Source: Euptelea pleiosperma
Taxonomy: Eukaryota; Streptophyta; Magnoliopsida; Ranunculales; Eupteleaceae
Direction: 5' to 3'
Length of the DNA stretch: 64,000 nucleotides
NCBI GenBank assembly: GCA_035048495.1
Contig: CM068545.1
Location: forward strand, 15,769,702-15,833,701
Made by a program: the position numbers and the translations under genes
The notes under the pieces: model-generated
What the model saw: only the letters and a program-made list of their open reading frames with translations
What the model was told of the DNA's origin: nothing
Database searches by the model: none
Shown here: one piece after another, positions 34,035 through 46,199 of the stretch
How positions within the stretch are numbered: the first letter of the stretch is position 1
Layout: each line of letters begins with the position of its first letter

Positions 34035-34215
34035 TTACGGACCACAATATGAGCCACGTGACATACGATTAGAGGACATTGACCGTATGGATGTTTGGCC
34101 CATCCCTATGTGGACCTACATATCAAAAATCAGCCTGATTAGTAATTTCAAACCTTTGGATCTTTGTACCCCAAATAATTATCAAATTCCACGGTTAAAA
34201 TCAACTCATGATAAC
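34035..34215. mobile_element. Family A MITE, copy 8 (half)
   Basis: ggaccacaatatgagccacgtg through aaaaatcagcctgattagtaa to ttaaaatcaactcatgataac; the right arm is missing. Confidence 0.65.
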
Positions 34216-34844
34216 GACTCAATCCAACGCTTGGATGACGATGATGTCATCCACTTTGATGAGGTCGGGGTCTTGGATCCAACGGCTCGGAGTCAAGTTA
34301 TTATTATAAGTTAATATAACTGTATTGGGGTTATCACGTCACTGGTGATTAATTTTTCGAAAAGTCTACGATATGATAGTAAACGTATCAGTGATAATTG
34401 TTTGTTTGTGTTCATGTGCCCATGCATGTGTGCATGTGCAGGCATGCATGCATGAGATCGGGGTTTGGGAATTGAATGAAGCTTCTTCGAATGTATTAGT
34501 ATATAGGTGTAGATTCTTCATGTAGTTTGTGTGTCCAATCAGGGAGCGCCATCTGGACACGATGGCCGGGGACATGATTCGACAAGAGTATGCTATCAAG
34601 TGATGTGGGCCCCTACCCTTGCATTTACAGATGGCAGTGCCTGGTTGGACACAAACCTACACTGAAAACACCTCCATGTCTAAAATTTCAAAGGAAATAG
34701 GATTTTATGTGCTTGAAAAAGAAAAGGTTTAGTTCAATTCAAGTGATACTCAGGGCCCTTTCTACCATAAGGCAAGTAAGGCGGTCGCCTTAGGCCCCAA
34801 GTGTGAGAAGGCCCCCAGCCAAGGTGAGAGAAGGCCCCAACCCA

Positions 34845-35065
34845 CTAACCACATGGATGTTTAGCTTGTTGGATATACATAAACCAAAAATCAAGCTGAT
34901 TGGTCATCTATAGCCATAGATTTGAGTACTTTTTAGGATTGATTCTAGCCATTGGATTCAAACATGTTTTTGGGTAGTAAATCCATTAATGGCTAGAAGT
35001 CATCAATTAAGCTGATTTTTAGTGTGTTTATCCACACAGTCATTAGGCCCAAAAATAATCTATGT
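34845..35065. mobile_element. Family A MITE, copy 9
   Basis: cccactaaccacatggatgtt, then aaaaatcaagctgattggtc and its complement aattaagctgatttttagtg, with ccacacagtcattaggccc at the far end. Confidence 0.6.
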
Positions 35066-35221
35066 AAGGCCGCGAGAGTCCTCTGCATGGACTGCAACAG
35101 GACTATGGGAGTCATCTGCATCTAAATTTTTTCCATTTATAGTTTTTGATTAGCATAAATAATTGTTAAAATAGATTTTCTAGAGTTACATTTTTAATTA
35201 ATAATATATATATTAATATAT

Positions 35222-35345
35222 TAAAGAGTCCATCTAGAGCTACACCCATTTCTTACATCAAGTTCTTACACCCGTTGATGGAGCCCACATGGAGATTATG
35301 TTGGACAATCCAACTGCACAATGAATTTTTCATACTATTGTTAAA
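35222..35345. mobile_element. Family B half copy
   Basis: agagtccatctagagctacac to caatgaatttttcatactat matches the left half of the 20012-20412 element, then breaks off at the Copia remnant. Confidence 0.65.
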
Positions 35346-36640
35346 CTTAAATGTTACGTTGGAGGATGAAGACAGTTTTAATTCTTCTAAGCTCCCTTCT
35401 TCACTCATTCGAGCATCTTATTACAATAGTGCTCTACGAGAAGGATACCATTGAATTGACAGATGTTACAACAACTCTTCTTTCAAAGAATATAAGAAGA
35501 AGAAGATCCCTAGTAGTAGTTCTCGGGCAAAAGGCCTAGCTGTTAAGGAAAGATCAGAAGATAAAAAGTCTGAAAAATAGAGATATAGATCGAAGTCTAG
35601 ATCTAGAATGGATGATGAATTAATGATATTTCTGTTATAAGAAAGGGCACATTAAGAGGGGATAATTTATATTAATTATGCATAATCAAAAAAGAACTTA
35701 GCAGATTTTATAACAAAAGGATTAGCTAGAGAGCTAGTCCAAACTCAATTTAGGGAGAGGCTTCAAGCCTACATACATAAATCACAGACAATAGGAATAC
35801 AACCTATGCGACTGGAGATCCCAAGTAAGGTTTAAAGGAGGCCGTTTTAACGGTGTAACAAATTGGGGGTGTTACCGTTAAAATCGTTAAAACAGATTGA
35901 AATGGCCAATGGCAAAAATGAAAAAAAAAATAGAATTTAATAGATTTTAACAGAAAAAATGGCGTTGGAATTCAAAATTCCAATTTTGAAGTTTAAAATT
36001 GAAAATTTCAAAAAAAAAAAAAAAAGGAATTTAACAGCCATTTTTTTTTGCACAAAAATTTCCAGAATTTAACGGCTTTAAAACGATTTTAACGGCCATT
36101 AAAACAAAAAAATGGACGTTTTTTTTCAAAGCGTCGAAACGTGTTTTAATGGTTTTAACAGAAACGAGCTTGGGGCGTTAATGTTTAAACAACCATTTTT
36201 AAAACCATGATCTCAAGATCTAAGTTCAATGTAAAAATAAGTTGTTAGAATGGCTTGTGAGAGACAACATGGAAATATTAATCCATTTCATCCATATGAT
36301 ACAATAGTACCACACGTATTGATAACAGGTTGAGTCAATGACTTTATGTTTTCTATAGCTGACATTCAATGGAGTGTTATAAAATAGAAACTTTAGATAG
36401 AAATACTTACACGAGTGAAAATGGGACCGCTTCCTATGAGAATTTAGGCTGATTCTCTAAAACACTCACGAATATCTGAAAATGCTCATAACCGAATCAA
36501 GTACAACCATAAAATGTCGACTTTGTCTCAAAAGAGTTGTGTGTAAACCATTGTCTCAACTAAACTGTCCAAGACGAAAGTCCTTTGGATGGCGCTATTA
36601 CACCACTGATGAACTAAAATTAAGCAAATGTTCAAGTTGA
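35346..36640 (+). mobile_element. Internally deleted Copia remnant (gag joined to RNase H end)
   Basis: 35360-35560 translates partly as LLSSLLHSFEHLITIVLYEK ... ELTDVTTTLLSKNIRRR, the Copia gag pattern, followed by a basic region and a zinc-knuckle-like stretch near 35630. Directly after it, 35690-35780 reads KNLADFITKGLARELVQTQF, the carboxyl end of a Copia RNase H. Protease, integrase and reverse transcriptase are absent. A family C hAT-like element (35826-36209) interrupts the 3' part. 36210-36640 is probably the element's 3' region. Confidence 0.7.
35826..36209. mobile_element. hAT-like AACGG-tiled element (family C), nested in Copia
   Basis: Closely similar to the 29409-29818 copy: same order of ggtttaaaggaggccgtttt, ggcgttggaattcaaaatt, gcttggggcgtta and aaaccatg. 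Flanks atcccaag (35818-35825) and atctcaag (36210-36217) form an 8-bp duplication with one mismatch. Confidence 0.8.
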
Positions 36641-36649
36641 ATGACATTG

Positions 36650-38150
36650 TTGCCAATGCATAATTTTTTCACTATACTCTGTCTTATTTACTATTAACTT
36701 CATCACGAGGGAAATTCAAATATTCTACTATTGTGATTGTAGCATACTTTTTGACAAAACTTATTTTTCAGACCTTATAGTCTGAATGGGCTGAAATTCA
36801 GTGATTAAATGGTATTTGGTAAGTAATTGAATTTCAGCACTTCACACCCAAATTACTGAATTTCAGACAAAAAGTGAGCCTAGATTAGCCTTTGAGATAA
36901 GTGATCATTGAACATCTTTTTGAAAGATTCAATGATTCTTTCATAAATGCTTATAAAGCCCTACTACGTAAATAACCCATATAAAATTAAGACAAAACTA
37001 TCCTTCTAAACATTTTATAACCCTATTATAGCCTTATCTTAAGTTTTCAGACATAAAACCTTCACCATACAAATTTTTTTTGTAACTTTTAGTCACTTAA
37101 AAGCTTTCATTACTTGCTTTAATCACTTTAAGAATTAAGTGTTTGAACACATTTTTGTAACAAACACCACCTAAGATCGAGTTCGCCAAAACTTATACAA
37201 CAGTCCGAGTAGATTAAGGAAGATCACTGAATCTTGAAAGGGGCATGTCGATATGTACATTCAATCCTTATTCTTCTAATGGTCAAGTTCGAAAGCAATC
37301 TAGCCCTTCATCTTAAACATCATCAGAAGGCTTATTCCTGATGGATTAGAGTTGTAAAGCTTGGTCTATTTTTGGGTGAAAAGCCTTATTTTTTAAGAAA
37401 AACTTCTTGAGAAAAAGTGGTATAAAACCCTCTGGATAATTGGGAGCCCTCCATCCCAGATGGGTTTGTGATCTAGAAGACTCGTATGATCATTCTTAGA
37501 AGCAAGAATTGTTTCTAGAAACAACACTGAAGGCAATCAACCATAGATGGTGCATGATCAAAGCTTCCAAAATGCCTAATAAGAATTGGGGTTTTCATAA
37601 GAAATTAGAAATCCAACATCATCAGAAATAAAATAAAAAATTCTCATACACAGGTTCTCTGTGTCAGAAGGTGTCCTAAGATATTTCTGATCTCATCATC
37701 TGATGAAGGATTTTGAAAAACAGAGATAAAATGTAGTTGGAAATGTAAAGAGTAGGGTTCAGAAAGAACGTAGCGATACGTGGAATATTGGGATCACATA
37801 TTATCATCACCCACTCCATTTCTTTCATCATCATCCCAAGCTAAAACAGAGAGAGATTTGATCTACTGAGAAAGAAGAAACAGATATTGAAGAAACATTC
37901 ATTCGACCTCACAGCTATTCGACCTCACAGCTACAGGTGGGGATGTGAAGAACAAACCGAGAAGGGGACTAATATTTATAATATTGAACTTGAAAACCCT
38001 AGAAATGTAATCAATCTCAGCCGTACGATTCTGAAAACGACTTACACAACCTGTCTTATTTGGTATTGACCAGGATATCCTAAAACCTTTTGAGGGGATG
38101 TTTGGTTAAATGGCTTTATGGAGCTCTTTCTTGTTTGGCTTGTAAGTTCT
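36650..38150. other. AT-rich spacer without recognisable genes
   Basis: Includes 36780-36880 with repeated tgaaattcagtgatt/gaatttcag words and 37140-37190 (caaacaccacctaag), possibly ends of an old element. No coding evidence. Confidence 0.35.
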
Positions 38151-38165
38151 ATTTAGTAGTGCCAC

Positions 38166-38470
38166 TTTTTTTTTGACGAGGGTGTCCGGGCCTCTTAGAG
38201 CACCCGACTAATCCCCCGGGCATGTGCAAACCCCTCCATCCACACGCACCGGGTAAGCCCCACTTTTTTTTCGCTGTATAGAGTGTCCGGGCCTCTTAGA
38301 GCACCCGACTAATCCTCCGGGTATGTGCAAACCCCTCCATCCACACGCACCGGGTAAGTAGTGAACACTCCCTAAGGGTGGCCACCAAGGGGGGGATTCG
38401 ACCTTAGAACCTGCGCTTCCGAGACGTAGTCCTGGCCATCTCACCAACCCCTCGTTGGTTTAGTGCCCCC
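38166..38470 (-). mobile_element. Au-like SINE with duplicated 3' half
   Basis: On the minus strand the full unit (about 38470 to 38263) starts near ggtgagatggccaggacta, has a box-B-like aaggtcgaatccccc, then gaggcccggacactctatac and an A tail. A second partial unit (about 38262 to 38166) repeats only the 3' half, tccatccacacgcaccggg complement through ggacaccctcgtcaaaaaa. The TCGTC-A(n) end resembles plant Au-type SINEs. Confidence 0.75.
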
Positions 38471-38540
38471 CATCTCACCAACACACACATCCAAATAATT
38501 TTTTTTGTATCCCATTAGATTCGGGACTGCCACCTATACA

Positions 38541-38870
38541 TGGGGGGGACATGGGTGGTAATTTGGCCTGTGGTCCGCCCGATATTTGGCCCAGCCTACT
38601 AAGCCTCTAAGATGGGCTTGGGCTTGGGATTTGTACCGCAGTCTGGCCTGTGAGGCGGCCCGCAAGTTCGCCTACCCCTAAAATTTGAATTTTAAAATAC
38701 CCCCCTCTCCCAAAATTGGAAATTTAAAATTTTTCCTTCTCCCCACGTAAAAACAATTTTTTTCAACTATTTGTAAAATCAGGCCCGACCCGTTAATCCA
38801 GCCCACGGCCTGCCTGTCAGTTCAGCCTGTGGCCCAGCCCACGAGCCCATCAATCAAAACGAGCTTCAAG
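38541..38870. mobile_element. GGCCTG/GGCCCA-tiled element (likely motif-tiled class)
   Basis: Both ends are dense in ggcctgtgg, cggcccg, ggcccagcc and their complements, around an AT-rich centre of aattttaaa words. The termini are not sharp. Confidence 0.45.
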
Positions 38871-38974
38871 CCTTTGAGCATATTTTACATCGTTGGTCTT
38901 TAGTCCTTACCAATGGATAAAAGGACAAACCTCTCTTGTTGACCTGCGAATATGTAAGGGCAAACAGGCCAGTT

Positions 38975-39145
38975 CCCTTTGGGCATCCACAGATGAAGTC
39001 AAGTGAAACCTAGACCCAATCAAGCCGGTAAAGGGGATTTCTACTCCTAGCACACTGCTCAAAGGAGGAAACTTGCCTGTGTGGGTTTGACCCCACGACC
39101 TCCCGAAAGAGGTGGATACACGCCAACCATTTGAGCTGCCATGTT
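38975..39145 (-). mobile_element. tRNA-like SINE, family 2, second copy
   Basis: Reverse strand atggcagctcaaatggttgg, tatccacctctttcgggagg, box-B-like ggggtcaaacccac, then agtttcctcctttgagca, matching 21285-21465. Confidence 0.7.
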
Positions 39146-39254
39146 GGGTGTAAAATGGACATATGTTAAAATGCAGTCCTTGTGTTATGACAAATGGCAA
39201 ACAACATATTAAACACTTCATTCTTTGCCTAATTACTATAAACACACCATTGAA

Positions 39255-39420
39255 TGCACGGTGGACCTACATATGAAAGATTAGCCTGATTAATGATTAT
39301 AAAGCATTCCAGTGGAGTAAATTTCATGGGTTGATTTTTAACTGTTGATTTTGAACATTATTTTAGGTACAAAGATCCAAAGGTTTAAAATCATTAATAA
39401 GACTGATTTTTGAAATGGCA
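39255..39420. mobile_element. Family A MITE, copy 10, and a fragment at 39590-39690
   Basis: gattagcctgattaatgatt near 39279 and aatcattaataagactgatt near 39390, separated by catgggttgatttttaactg. A further partial copy (ggaccacagtataagccatg) starts at 39591. Confidence 0.6.
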
Positions 39421-40275
39421 TGGAAAGTAATTAAGAGATCATCAAAGAGTTGTATTGAAAATAAGAATTATGACATGAAATATAAATTTATGTTCATAAA
39501 AATGCATTTAATAAAGTTTCGATAAATAGTACATTTAATGAGTTATGTACGTTGGAGGGACATTTAATAGAATAGAACTTTGATAATAACGGACCACAGT
39601 ATAAGCCATGCACACAGACCATATGCATCATTAGCTCATCCCTAAATGAATCTACATACCAAGATTCAACCTTATTAGTATCTATCCATTGGATTAGAGT
39701 CTTATTCCTGATTTATTTTAAACTATGGATTTTGAGCTTTAGTAACTTTGATAGTGATTTTTTTTAAGTCATCCCACCTCCACTTAATAAATTTGATGGT
39801 TTTCACTATAATGTGGTAAGTGGTGACATCTTTAAAAAGATTCCTAAATCCTTAAAAGTATCCAATATGCCATTGTATTCAAAGCTTTCTCTACCAAAAA
39901 CATACAACTGTACCCCAATAAACATTTCAAATACCCAATATGCCCTTGTCTTAATATTTAGACATAAGGATTTTTCAGTTAAATTACCAAACGGTCTGAA
40001 TTTGCGAAAATCACTGAAAATATAATACTTTAAGCTTTCAACACTTAAAAATAAAAATTAACTATCAGTACTAAAATTAAGTTTTAACAAACAGACCCTA
40101 AGTTTCAAGAGCTGACAAACACCTTTCCTACCTTGGACCACTATTCATGCTCATCCGCACTTGCAACCTCTGTCATCATCCATCCAAATAGCCCCAATAA
40201 AAATAATGAACATGCACGTAGCACATCATAATGAAGGAAGCTATAGAACACACACATGTAAACCAAAGAAAAAAA

Positions 40276-40396
40276 GAGGAATGCTAGCTAGCAAGCAACT
40301 CCCAAAGGAGTTGCACAAATGCAACCTCGCAAATTCTTTGTCATTTTGCGGTGTTGCATTTGTGCAACTCTCTCAAGGCCTTGCTAGCATTCCTCA
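40276..40396. repeat. 120-bp near-perfect hairpin
   Basis: gaggaatgctagc ... gctagcattcctc at the ends, then aaggagttgcacaaatgcaac mirrored by gttgcatttgtgcaactct. The loop is ctcgcaaattctttgtcattttgcg, itself partly paired (cgcaaa/ttttgcg). Confidence 0.85.
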
Positions 40397-40755
40397 AGAA
40401 AAAAGACCAAAAGTGATAGGAAATAAGATTTATTGATGAACTTGATGATTAAATCAAGCTCTTTATATAGAGCATTACAAGAGTCCAATAAAGAAATAAA
40501 ATTACATTCAAATCTATAGAATCATATATAAATCTAATATCGATTTAATCCTAATTGATAATAATCTGATCTGATGATCATGGCAATTGAAAAAAATATG
40601 TGATGAGATCGATACACGGATTGTGATACGGTGTATCACATGCACATCATTACAATACATAATTTATCTTTAATCTCTAATAAAAAGAAAATATATGGTT
40701 GGATGAAGAATCAAATTCAAATAGTGGGTCTTGATCATGCTTTGATTTCAAGTGT

Positions 40756-43700
40756 TTAAGGAGTGCTGACAGCAGCAGTGAATATCCTCTGGAAGGCCCT
40801 CTCCAGGCAAGATTTGAATAGTTGGTTATTTATGAAGCCTTTCTCTGCTCCCACAGCCACCCTCAGCGTTCCCATGTAGCTAATTACCGTTATTGTAAGA
40901 CTCTGCAATCCCATCAACCGTTAATTAATTAATCCACCTTACTTCTCCCTTTTTCTGCTTGAGAAAGATCTTAACCATCTGATCTAGAGCTAAAGTGTCC
41001 ACCGCCAATAAAGGCGTGCCATGTGTACTTAAGGAAACTTGGAGACCGTGCCAACCGGTTTTCCCTCTTATATTTTGTTTTTTTAAAAAGAGGGATAGAT
41101 TTTCCCATAAACAGCTTCTATGTGCCAGGGCTGCACAGACCAAACAAAACGGCTTTGGGGAGCTTTCCCCACGTCAGCGAAAAAGCAAAAGCCCAACATA
41201 ACTGTAACCCAGGTTAGTCGGTTTTGATTTTTTGTTCTTGTTTTTATCTTTTTTTTTCAAATTGAGGTGACGTAGGGAAAGCTCCGCAGGGCCGTTTTGT
41301 TTGGTCTGTACGGCCTTGGCGCTCAGAAGCCAAGCCCTAGATTCCCTAGGTAGCCTGTAACTCATTAATAGTTGGATGCTTTTAAGTGTCCAACGACGGG
41401 TGACCTTATAACAACCCAAATAAAAAAAGATTGAAATGTAGGCCTGGTGTTTTACCTGAGGGACGTTTACCACCATGAAGTACATGCCCTTAATTGGATG
41501 ATCTGCCAAGGACGTTTTTTCGACCGGGCCGATTAAATTTGAGACCGTCATGCTCGTGTTCCTTAGCGTGCTATGGATGTATTGAGCTGTTGTCTGCGAC
41601 ACCAAAAAGACTATGTTTAGCTTTCTTAATTAGGTCTTTCCAAATGATTTTTGAAATGATCATAGGTCGTAACACACTAGTGCGTGGCCCGTGCCCACAG
41701 CACTCCCTCACAAAACATTTGCCCAAATCGGGTGTGAGTGGCTGAGATCCACCGTCCAATTGCTGATAAGATCTCAGCCATCTATATATGAAGCCTATAA
41801 GAGGGGGATAAGTACTGATGTGTCTTGTTATATAGATAATGTACATACCTCGGCGCCTCTGAATTTTCTCATCGTCTCTAGTAATCTACCAGTGAGATAA
41901 ACAGCTAATGAGCTTCTTTTCCTCTTGATTATGTCCTTTGCTTTGAAAACAAATTCAAGAGGATCAGCGGTTTCTGAATCGGTCGACTCGGGGATCGACA
42001 CATGTAAGAAGCCGAATTGGTTCCCCCATGGCGACTCAGCATCCGGTTTGCTCATCTCCTTAAGTGACTGGTAACTATTGATTACCCTAGTGTTGAGCAA
42101 CACCAATGCTGTTGAGCGTGCGTTGCTGGAACCCTTGTTTGCTGTTTGCATGTATAGCCGAGTTCCGTAAAATACTACCCCGGTGATGACGTCGTTCACG
42201 GTCTAATTGGGAAAATAAATAAAAATTAAACTAAATTAGCTCTTTTATATATTTTTTTATAAATAAAATGCCATTGTCTCGGGTGAGATGCGCCGATACC
42301 ATTCTGGATCAGACCGATCTGGATCAGGATATAGGAGCCCACCAACCCGGCCTCCGATCTCGAGATTTCGAACCATGGTTTCATCTCCCTTGATGGCAGT
42401 AGGACCCACAATACCATGATTTTGTGTAAGTTTCACAATTAATTATTGTAGAGTCTGTCTAGAGCTACACCCATAGCTTCCACCCGATTATGAGGCCCAC
42501 GTGGAGATCATGTTGGACAATCCAACCACAAAATGAGTTGTTCATATCATGAAAACATATCTTCACAAAATATCAGAATCAGTCCATTCTAACAATCCTA
42601 CCCCTAGTTAGTAAATTCGCGTATTATTCATGTTAATACCCGAATTTTTTATTTTTTTAAGAAACGTTTAATATGGTCATATAAAATAAAAAATCAGAAA
42701 AATCATGAATTTTAATATTATACGAATAAAACATTTATTATTCGTGTTTAATACATGAATTTTGTATTTTTTTTAAAATAAAAATGTATTAAACGGTCTG
42801 ATCAAATGGAAAATTGGTAAAATTCAAGTATTTTAAGGCTAAACGAATATAGCATTTCAACGATAACCGATTTTTATATCCTGGAATCGAATTAAATTCG
42901 AACTTTTCCTGTTTCGAATCTTTGCCGTATGCCTAATTGCTAACTATGATCCTAACCTTACGAAAAAGTGAAAAATACATATAATTCAATTAAATCGTTA
43001 CTTTATGTCACGGGCTGATTTTAATTTCGGTGACAATGACCGTCATCGTGAGAACAGCTCAATTTTGGTTAATTAGATGGGTTGTCAACATGATCTCCAT
43101 GTGACCCCACCCCGTGTAGATCTAGGCAGACTCATTATTGTGTTGGTTGTTAGTTGGCAGTAATTGTTATGGTTGAAGTTGGTAGTTGGTATTATTATTG
43201 TTAATTAACAAGGTGGCATGTGCAAAAAAAAAAGTTCAAAAATATATAATACAGTGAACATAAGCTGTACCAAGTTTGGTGCACCTTCATGCACAAATTA
43301 TTAGCTATATTGGTTAGTGAAGAATTTTTTTTTTATGTGGAGCTGTGGAACCATCTCAGGTGTTGCCATCTGTACATGTTAGATAGGAATATTCTAACTT
43401 TTAGAATATTCTTCTGTCAAAATACGTGGGTCCTACTCTACCATGTACAATGGCAGATTTGAGATATGGTTCAGAAGAATTGGTTTTAGTCGATTGGTCG
43501 ACGTACTGGTCAAATACTAAGCTAGGGGGGGACCTGTTTATGGATTGAACATTAATTGTACGACATCATCGGGCTGGGCTGGATGCGGACCTAGCCCAAT
43601 AATCTTCATACACAGCAGCCACCAACATCCAGGGGCAGGGCGCTCTGACAATGCAGAGAGCAAACAAAGGCGAGTTTGCTATGTTGGAGGAACGAAAAGA

Positions 43701-46095
43701 ACTATACATGCAAAAGGGGTCCTCGTAAATAAAAAATGAAATGGTTTTTTGATCATCTTGATTGGGATTATTTTGGAAAATATGCGAGAAATGGCATAGG
43801 AAGAAATTAAGTGATTAAAAGGATTATTTTGAATGCGTAGATAAAAAAAGGAACGGGATATTCACACCCGCGTTTTTGCTCAAAGAAGTGATCAATTAAT
43901 GTGGGTGCAAACTTACTCAACAAGGAACCAAATCACACCCTAATCACTTAATTTCTTGTCGAGTAAGCTCCTTGTGGGTCCCTTCATAATCACTTAATTA
44001 CTTACCATACCCTTCATATAGTGATTATATGAAGGGTATGGTAAGTAATTAAGTGATCATGAAGAGACAATATTGAAAATATTATTAATGAAATGGAAAG
44101 TAATTAAGTAGTTTAATTGGAATTTTTTCAAAAACCGATATGTACACTTTTTAGAACCGAAATTTTTGTTTTAATAATGGGTGTGTACGGTGAATGGACA
44201 CCCGTTTAATGAACCAACAGATCGATACATCACCTTCCAAAAAAGCATGCACTAATAGGTGGTAGGTGAAAGTCTTGTGATGCGATCGGTACTTAAGTTT
44301 GGTTTTAAAATAGTAATAGAAAGATAAACATTATCTCTGGATCGGGGGACAACAATTTCATATAACATTTTTGACAACAATTTTGGCGTACCCACTTGGA
44401 AGATTAACCAATATATAGCTGACTTTTGGTGAGGATGATCTCCTCACCATATAGATCACCCCTATAAAAAATCAGCCCATTAAGAAATTTCTAACGCTAT
44501 CAAATGTGGTTTTCAAGTTAACGATAAAAATAGACCATCCATAATTCTACAACTTGTAAACTGGTCTACGAATATTGGAATGATTTGAATTTTTGTTAGG
44601 ATGATCTCCTCACCATAGAGACCATCCTCGCCAAAAATCATCACATTCCAAAACTTTTAATTTATATATTGGGTCGCACTAAGTTTTTGTTGTAAAACAC
44701 GTTGTATGAAAATGTTGTCCCCTGATCCTGACCCATATATATGGTCTGAGATATAATGACTCATGCTATTCTTACTAATAGATTACTAATGGACAAGGGG
44801 ACCACATGCAAATGAGTTAAGGGCTGATTTTTGAAGAGGATGCATCACTAAAATTCAGCAATGCTAAAACTTCTAACCCTATCAAATATGGACATAAATT
44901 AAAATTTAACGGTGAAATTGAACGGTCCAAAGTTTTTCAACTTGCAATCCACTTTTCATAGTACTACAAATGTTGGAATGGGCTGATTTTTTATAAGGTT
45001 GATATCCATGTTGAGAAGAATATCATCACCAAAAATTATCCCTTAACTCATCTGCATGTGGGCCCCACATCATTAGTCATTATATTAGTAAGATTAGCAT
45101 GAGTAATTTTATCTATATGCATATATATATATATATATATAGTTTGCAAATTAAACCTTACCCCTCCAAGCTTGGCCTTGATTTGTTTAATATGTTCAAG
45201 AGAGAATGCAGCAGTAGAGATTGTGATCGGCCGAAACTCCACCCCATCAGCCCCCTCCCTGATTGGCGTCCGATCATCTTCAACCACACTGCTCTTCAGA
45301 AGGCTCCAAGCAAAATCCGATGTAGTGTTGATAAACATGGAGAGAATGCGAGGCACACTCTTGCTAATGCTGTTGCCATTATGGCCTGATTGCGGTTTCG
45401 ATCGTGACGACGGGAAAGTCAAGGGAAGAGAAGGATCTTCAGCTCTTTGTAAACAAGAAAAGAGAGCTCCCATGAGGGAAAATCCATCACCAAGAGCATG
45501 ATGAAGCTTGAATACAACTGTTCCAGCTGCATTACTTGTGGGGTACTTGATTGTGTGGATCTCCCACAATGGCCTGCTCTGTGAAAGCGGATCCATCGCT
45601 ATCTTCGACAAATAGTCTTGTAAGTGCACATCGTAAGATTCCGGCGACAACCCGTTTGGGAAGACGGGAACGTTAACGTGATCTTCAAGCTTAACGTTAA
45701 CCCTCTTCCATTGTTTTACTCCATGCTCGTCTCTAACCTGTCCCCAAATTGTTAATATTAGTACCATTCTAAGTCCGCGCGCCAAGAATTCAAAACAAAC
45801 TACGCAAAAAACACAAAACAAAGACAAAATGGAACCAAAAACCACCAAACAAGGAGATAGAGCAGGGAGAGAGAGTACGTACCATGATGGAGGAGAAGCG
45901 TGGGTTGATGGGGAGGAAGACGTTCTTAAGCAATGATATGGTTAACGAGTCATCGATCGGAATCTCCGACTCCAAAGCGAAAATAATGCTAACCGAGAGC
46001 GCTGAACTGTTGAAGTATTGGCCTGTCGGGCTGACGGGTTCCGTTCCTAATTCTTCTTCTTCTTCTTCCACTGGTCTTTCTTGCTTAGACTCCAT
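40756..46095 (-). CDS. WSD1-like wax ester synthase/diacylglycerol O-acyltransferase
   Basis: Five exons, all phase 0: 46095-45883, 45737-45162, 42202-41849, 41593-41456, 40902-40756, giving 475 residues, the usual WSD1-like length. The enzyme joins fatty acyl-CoA to fatty alcohols (wax esters) or diacylglycerol, normally at the ER. The catalytic HHxxxDG motif is HHALGDG at residues 150-156, preceded by PLSQSRPLWEIH. TVNDVITGVV at 264-273 begins the C-terminal WES acyltransferase (DUF1298) domain. NTSMTVSNLIGPVE and SYMGTLRVAVGAEKGF are conserved family blocks. The N-terminus EEEEEELGTEPVSPTGQYF is also typical. Intron 2 (42203-45161) is 3 kb and contains four inverted-repeat elements. A TATA box lies about 90 bp upstream. 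No lesion was seen. Substrate choice cannot be inferred. Confidence 0.94.
42451..43133. mobile_element. Family B element in WSD1-like intron 2
   Basis: agagtctgtctagagctacac at the left and tagatctaggcagactca at the right, with catggagatcatgttggac-type arms mirrored by caacatgatctccatgtg. The interior is longer than in the 20012-20412 copy, with an AT-rich segment repeated at 42640 and 42745 (cccgaattttttattttttt / catgaattttgtatttttttt). Confidence 0.7.
43983..44063. repeat. Near-perfect palindrome, 37-bp arms
   Basis: ttcataatcacttaattact ... aatacccttcatat is mirrored by atatgaagggtatggtaag ... gtgatcatgaa, with a loop of about 6 bp. It lies in WSD1-like intron 2. Confidence 0.9.
44339..44728. 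mobile_element. Inverted-repeat element K1 in WSD1-like intron 2
   Basis: Ends ggatcgggggacaacaattt ... aatgttgtcccctgatcc; the inner part repeats ggatgatctcctcaccata in direct and complementary context. Confidence 0.7.
44759..45104. mobile_element. Inverted-repeat element K2 in WSD1-like intron 2
   Basis: Ends actcatgctattcttactaat ... agtaagattagcatgagt, with gcaaatgagttaagggctg mirrored by cccttaactcatctgcatg. It stops about 57 bp from the splice donor of exon 2. Confidence 0.75.
45119..45141. repeat. (TA)n microsatellite
   Basis: AT dinucleotide run between element K2 and the exon 2 donor. Confidence 0.9.
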
Positions 46096-46180
46096 TAATG
46101 GTCTTTGCTAGCTTCTGATGTCTTTCCTTTTTTTGCTAAGCATATAAGTTTTGTGTCCTTGAGTTTGATCTTTCCTTATC

Positions 46181-46190
46181 TTATATATAT
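46181..46190 (-). promoter_or_regulatory. TATA box of the WSD1-like gene
   Basis: ATATATATAA on the minus strand, about 90 bp upstream of the ATG at 46095. Confidence 0.55.
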
Positions 46191-46199
46191 TCGGTAGTA

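Noticed and set aside
41174..41605. 143-residue minus-strand frame
   Set aside because: Only 41593-41456 is coding (WSD1-like exon 4); the rest is read-through into intron 4.
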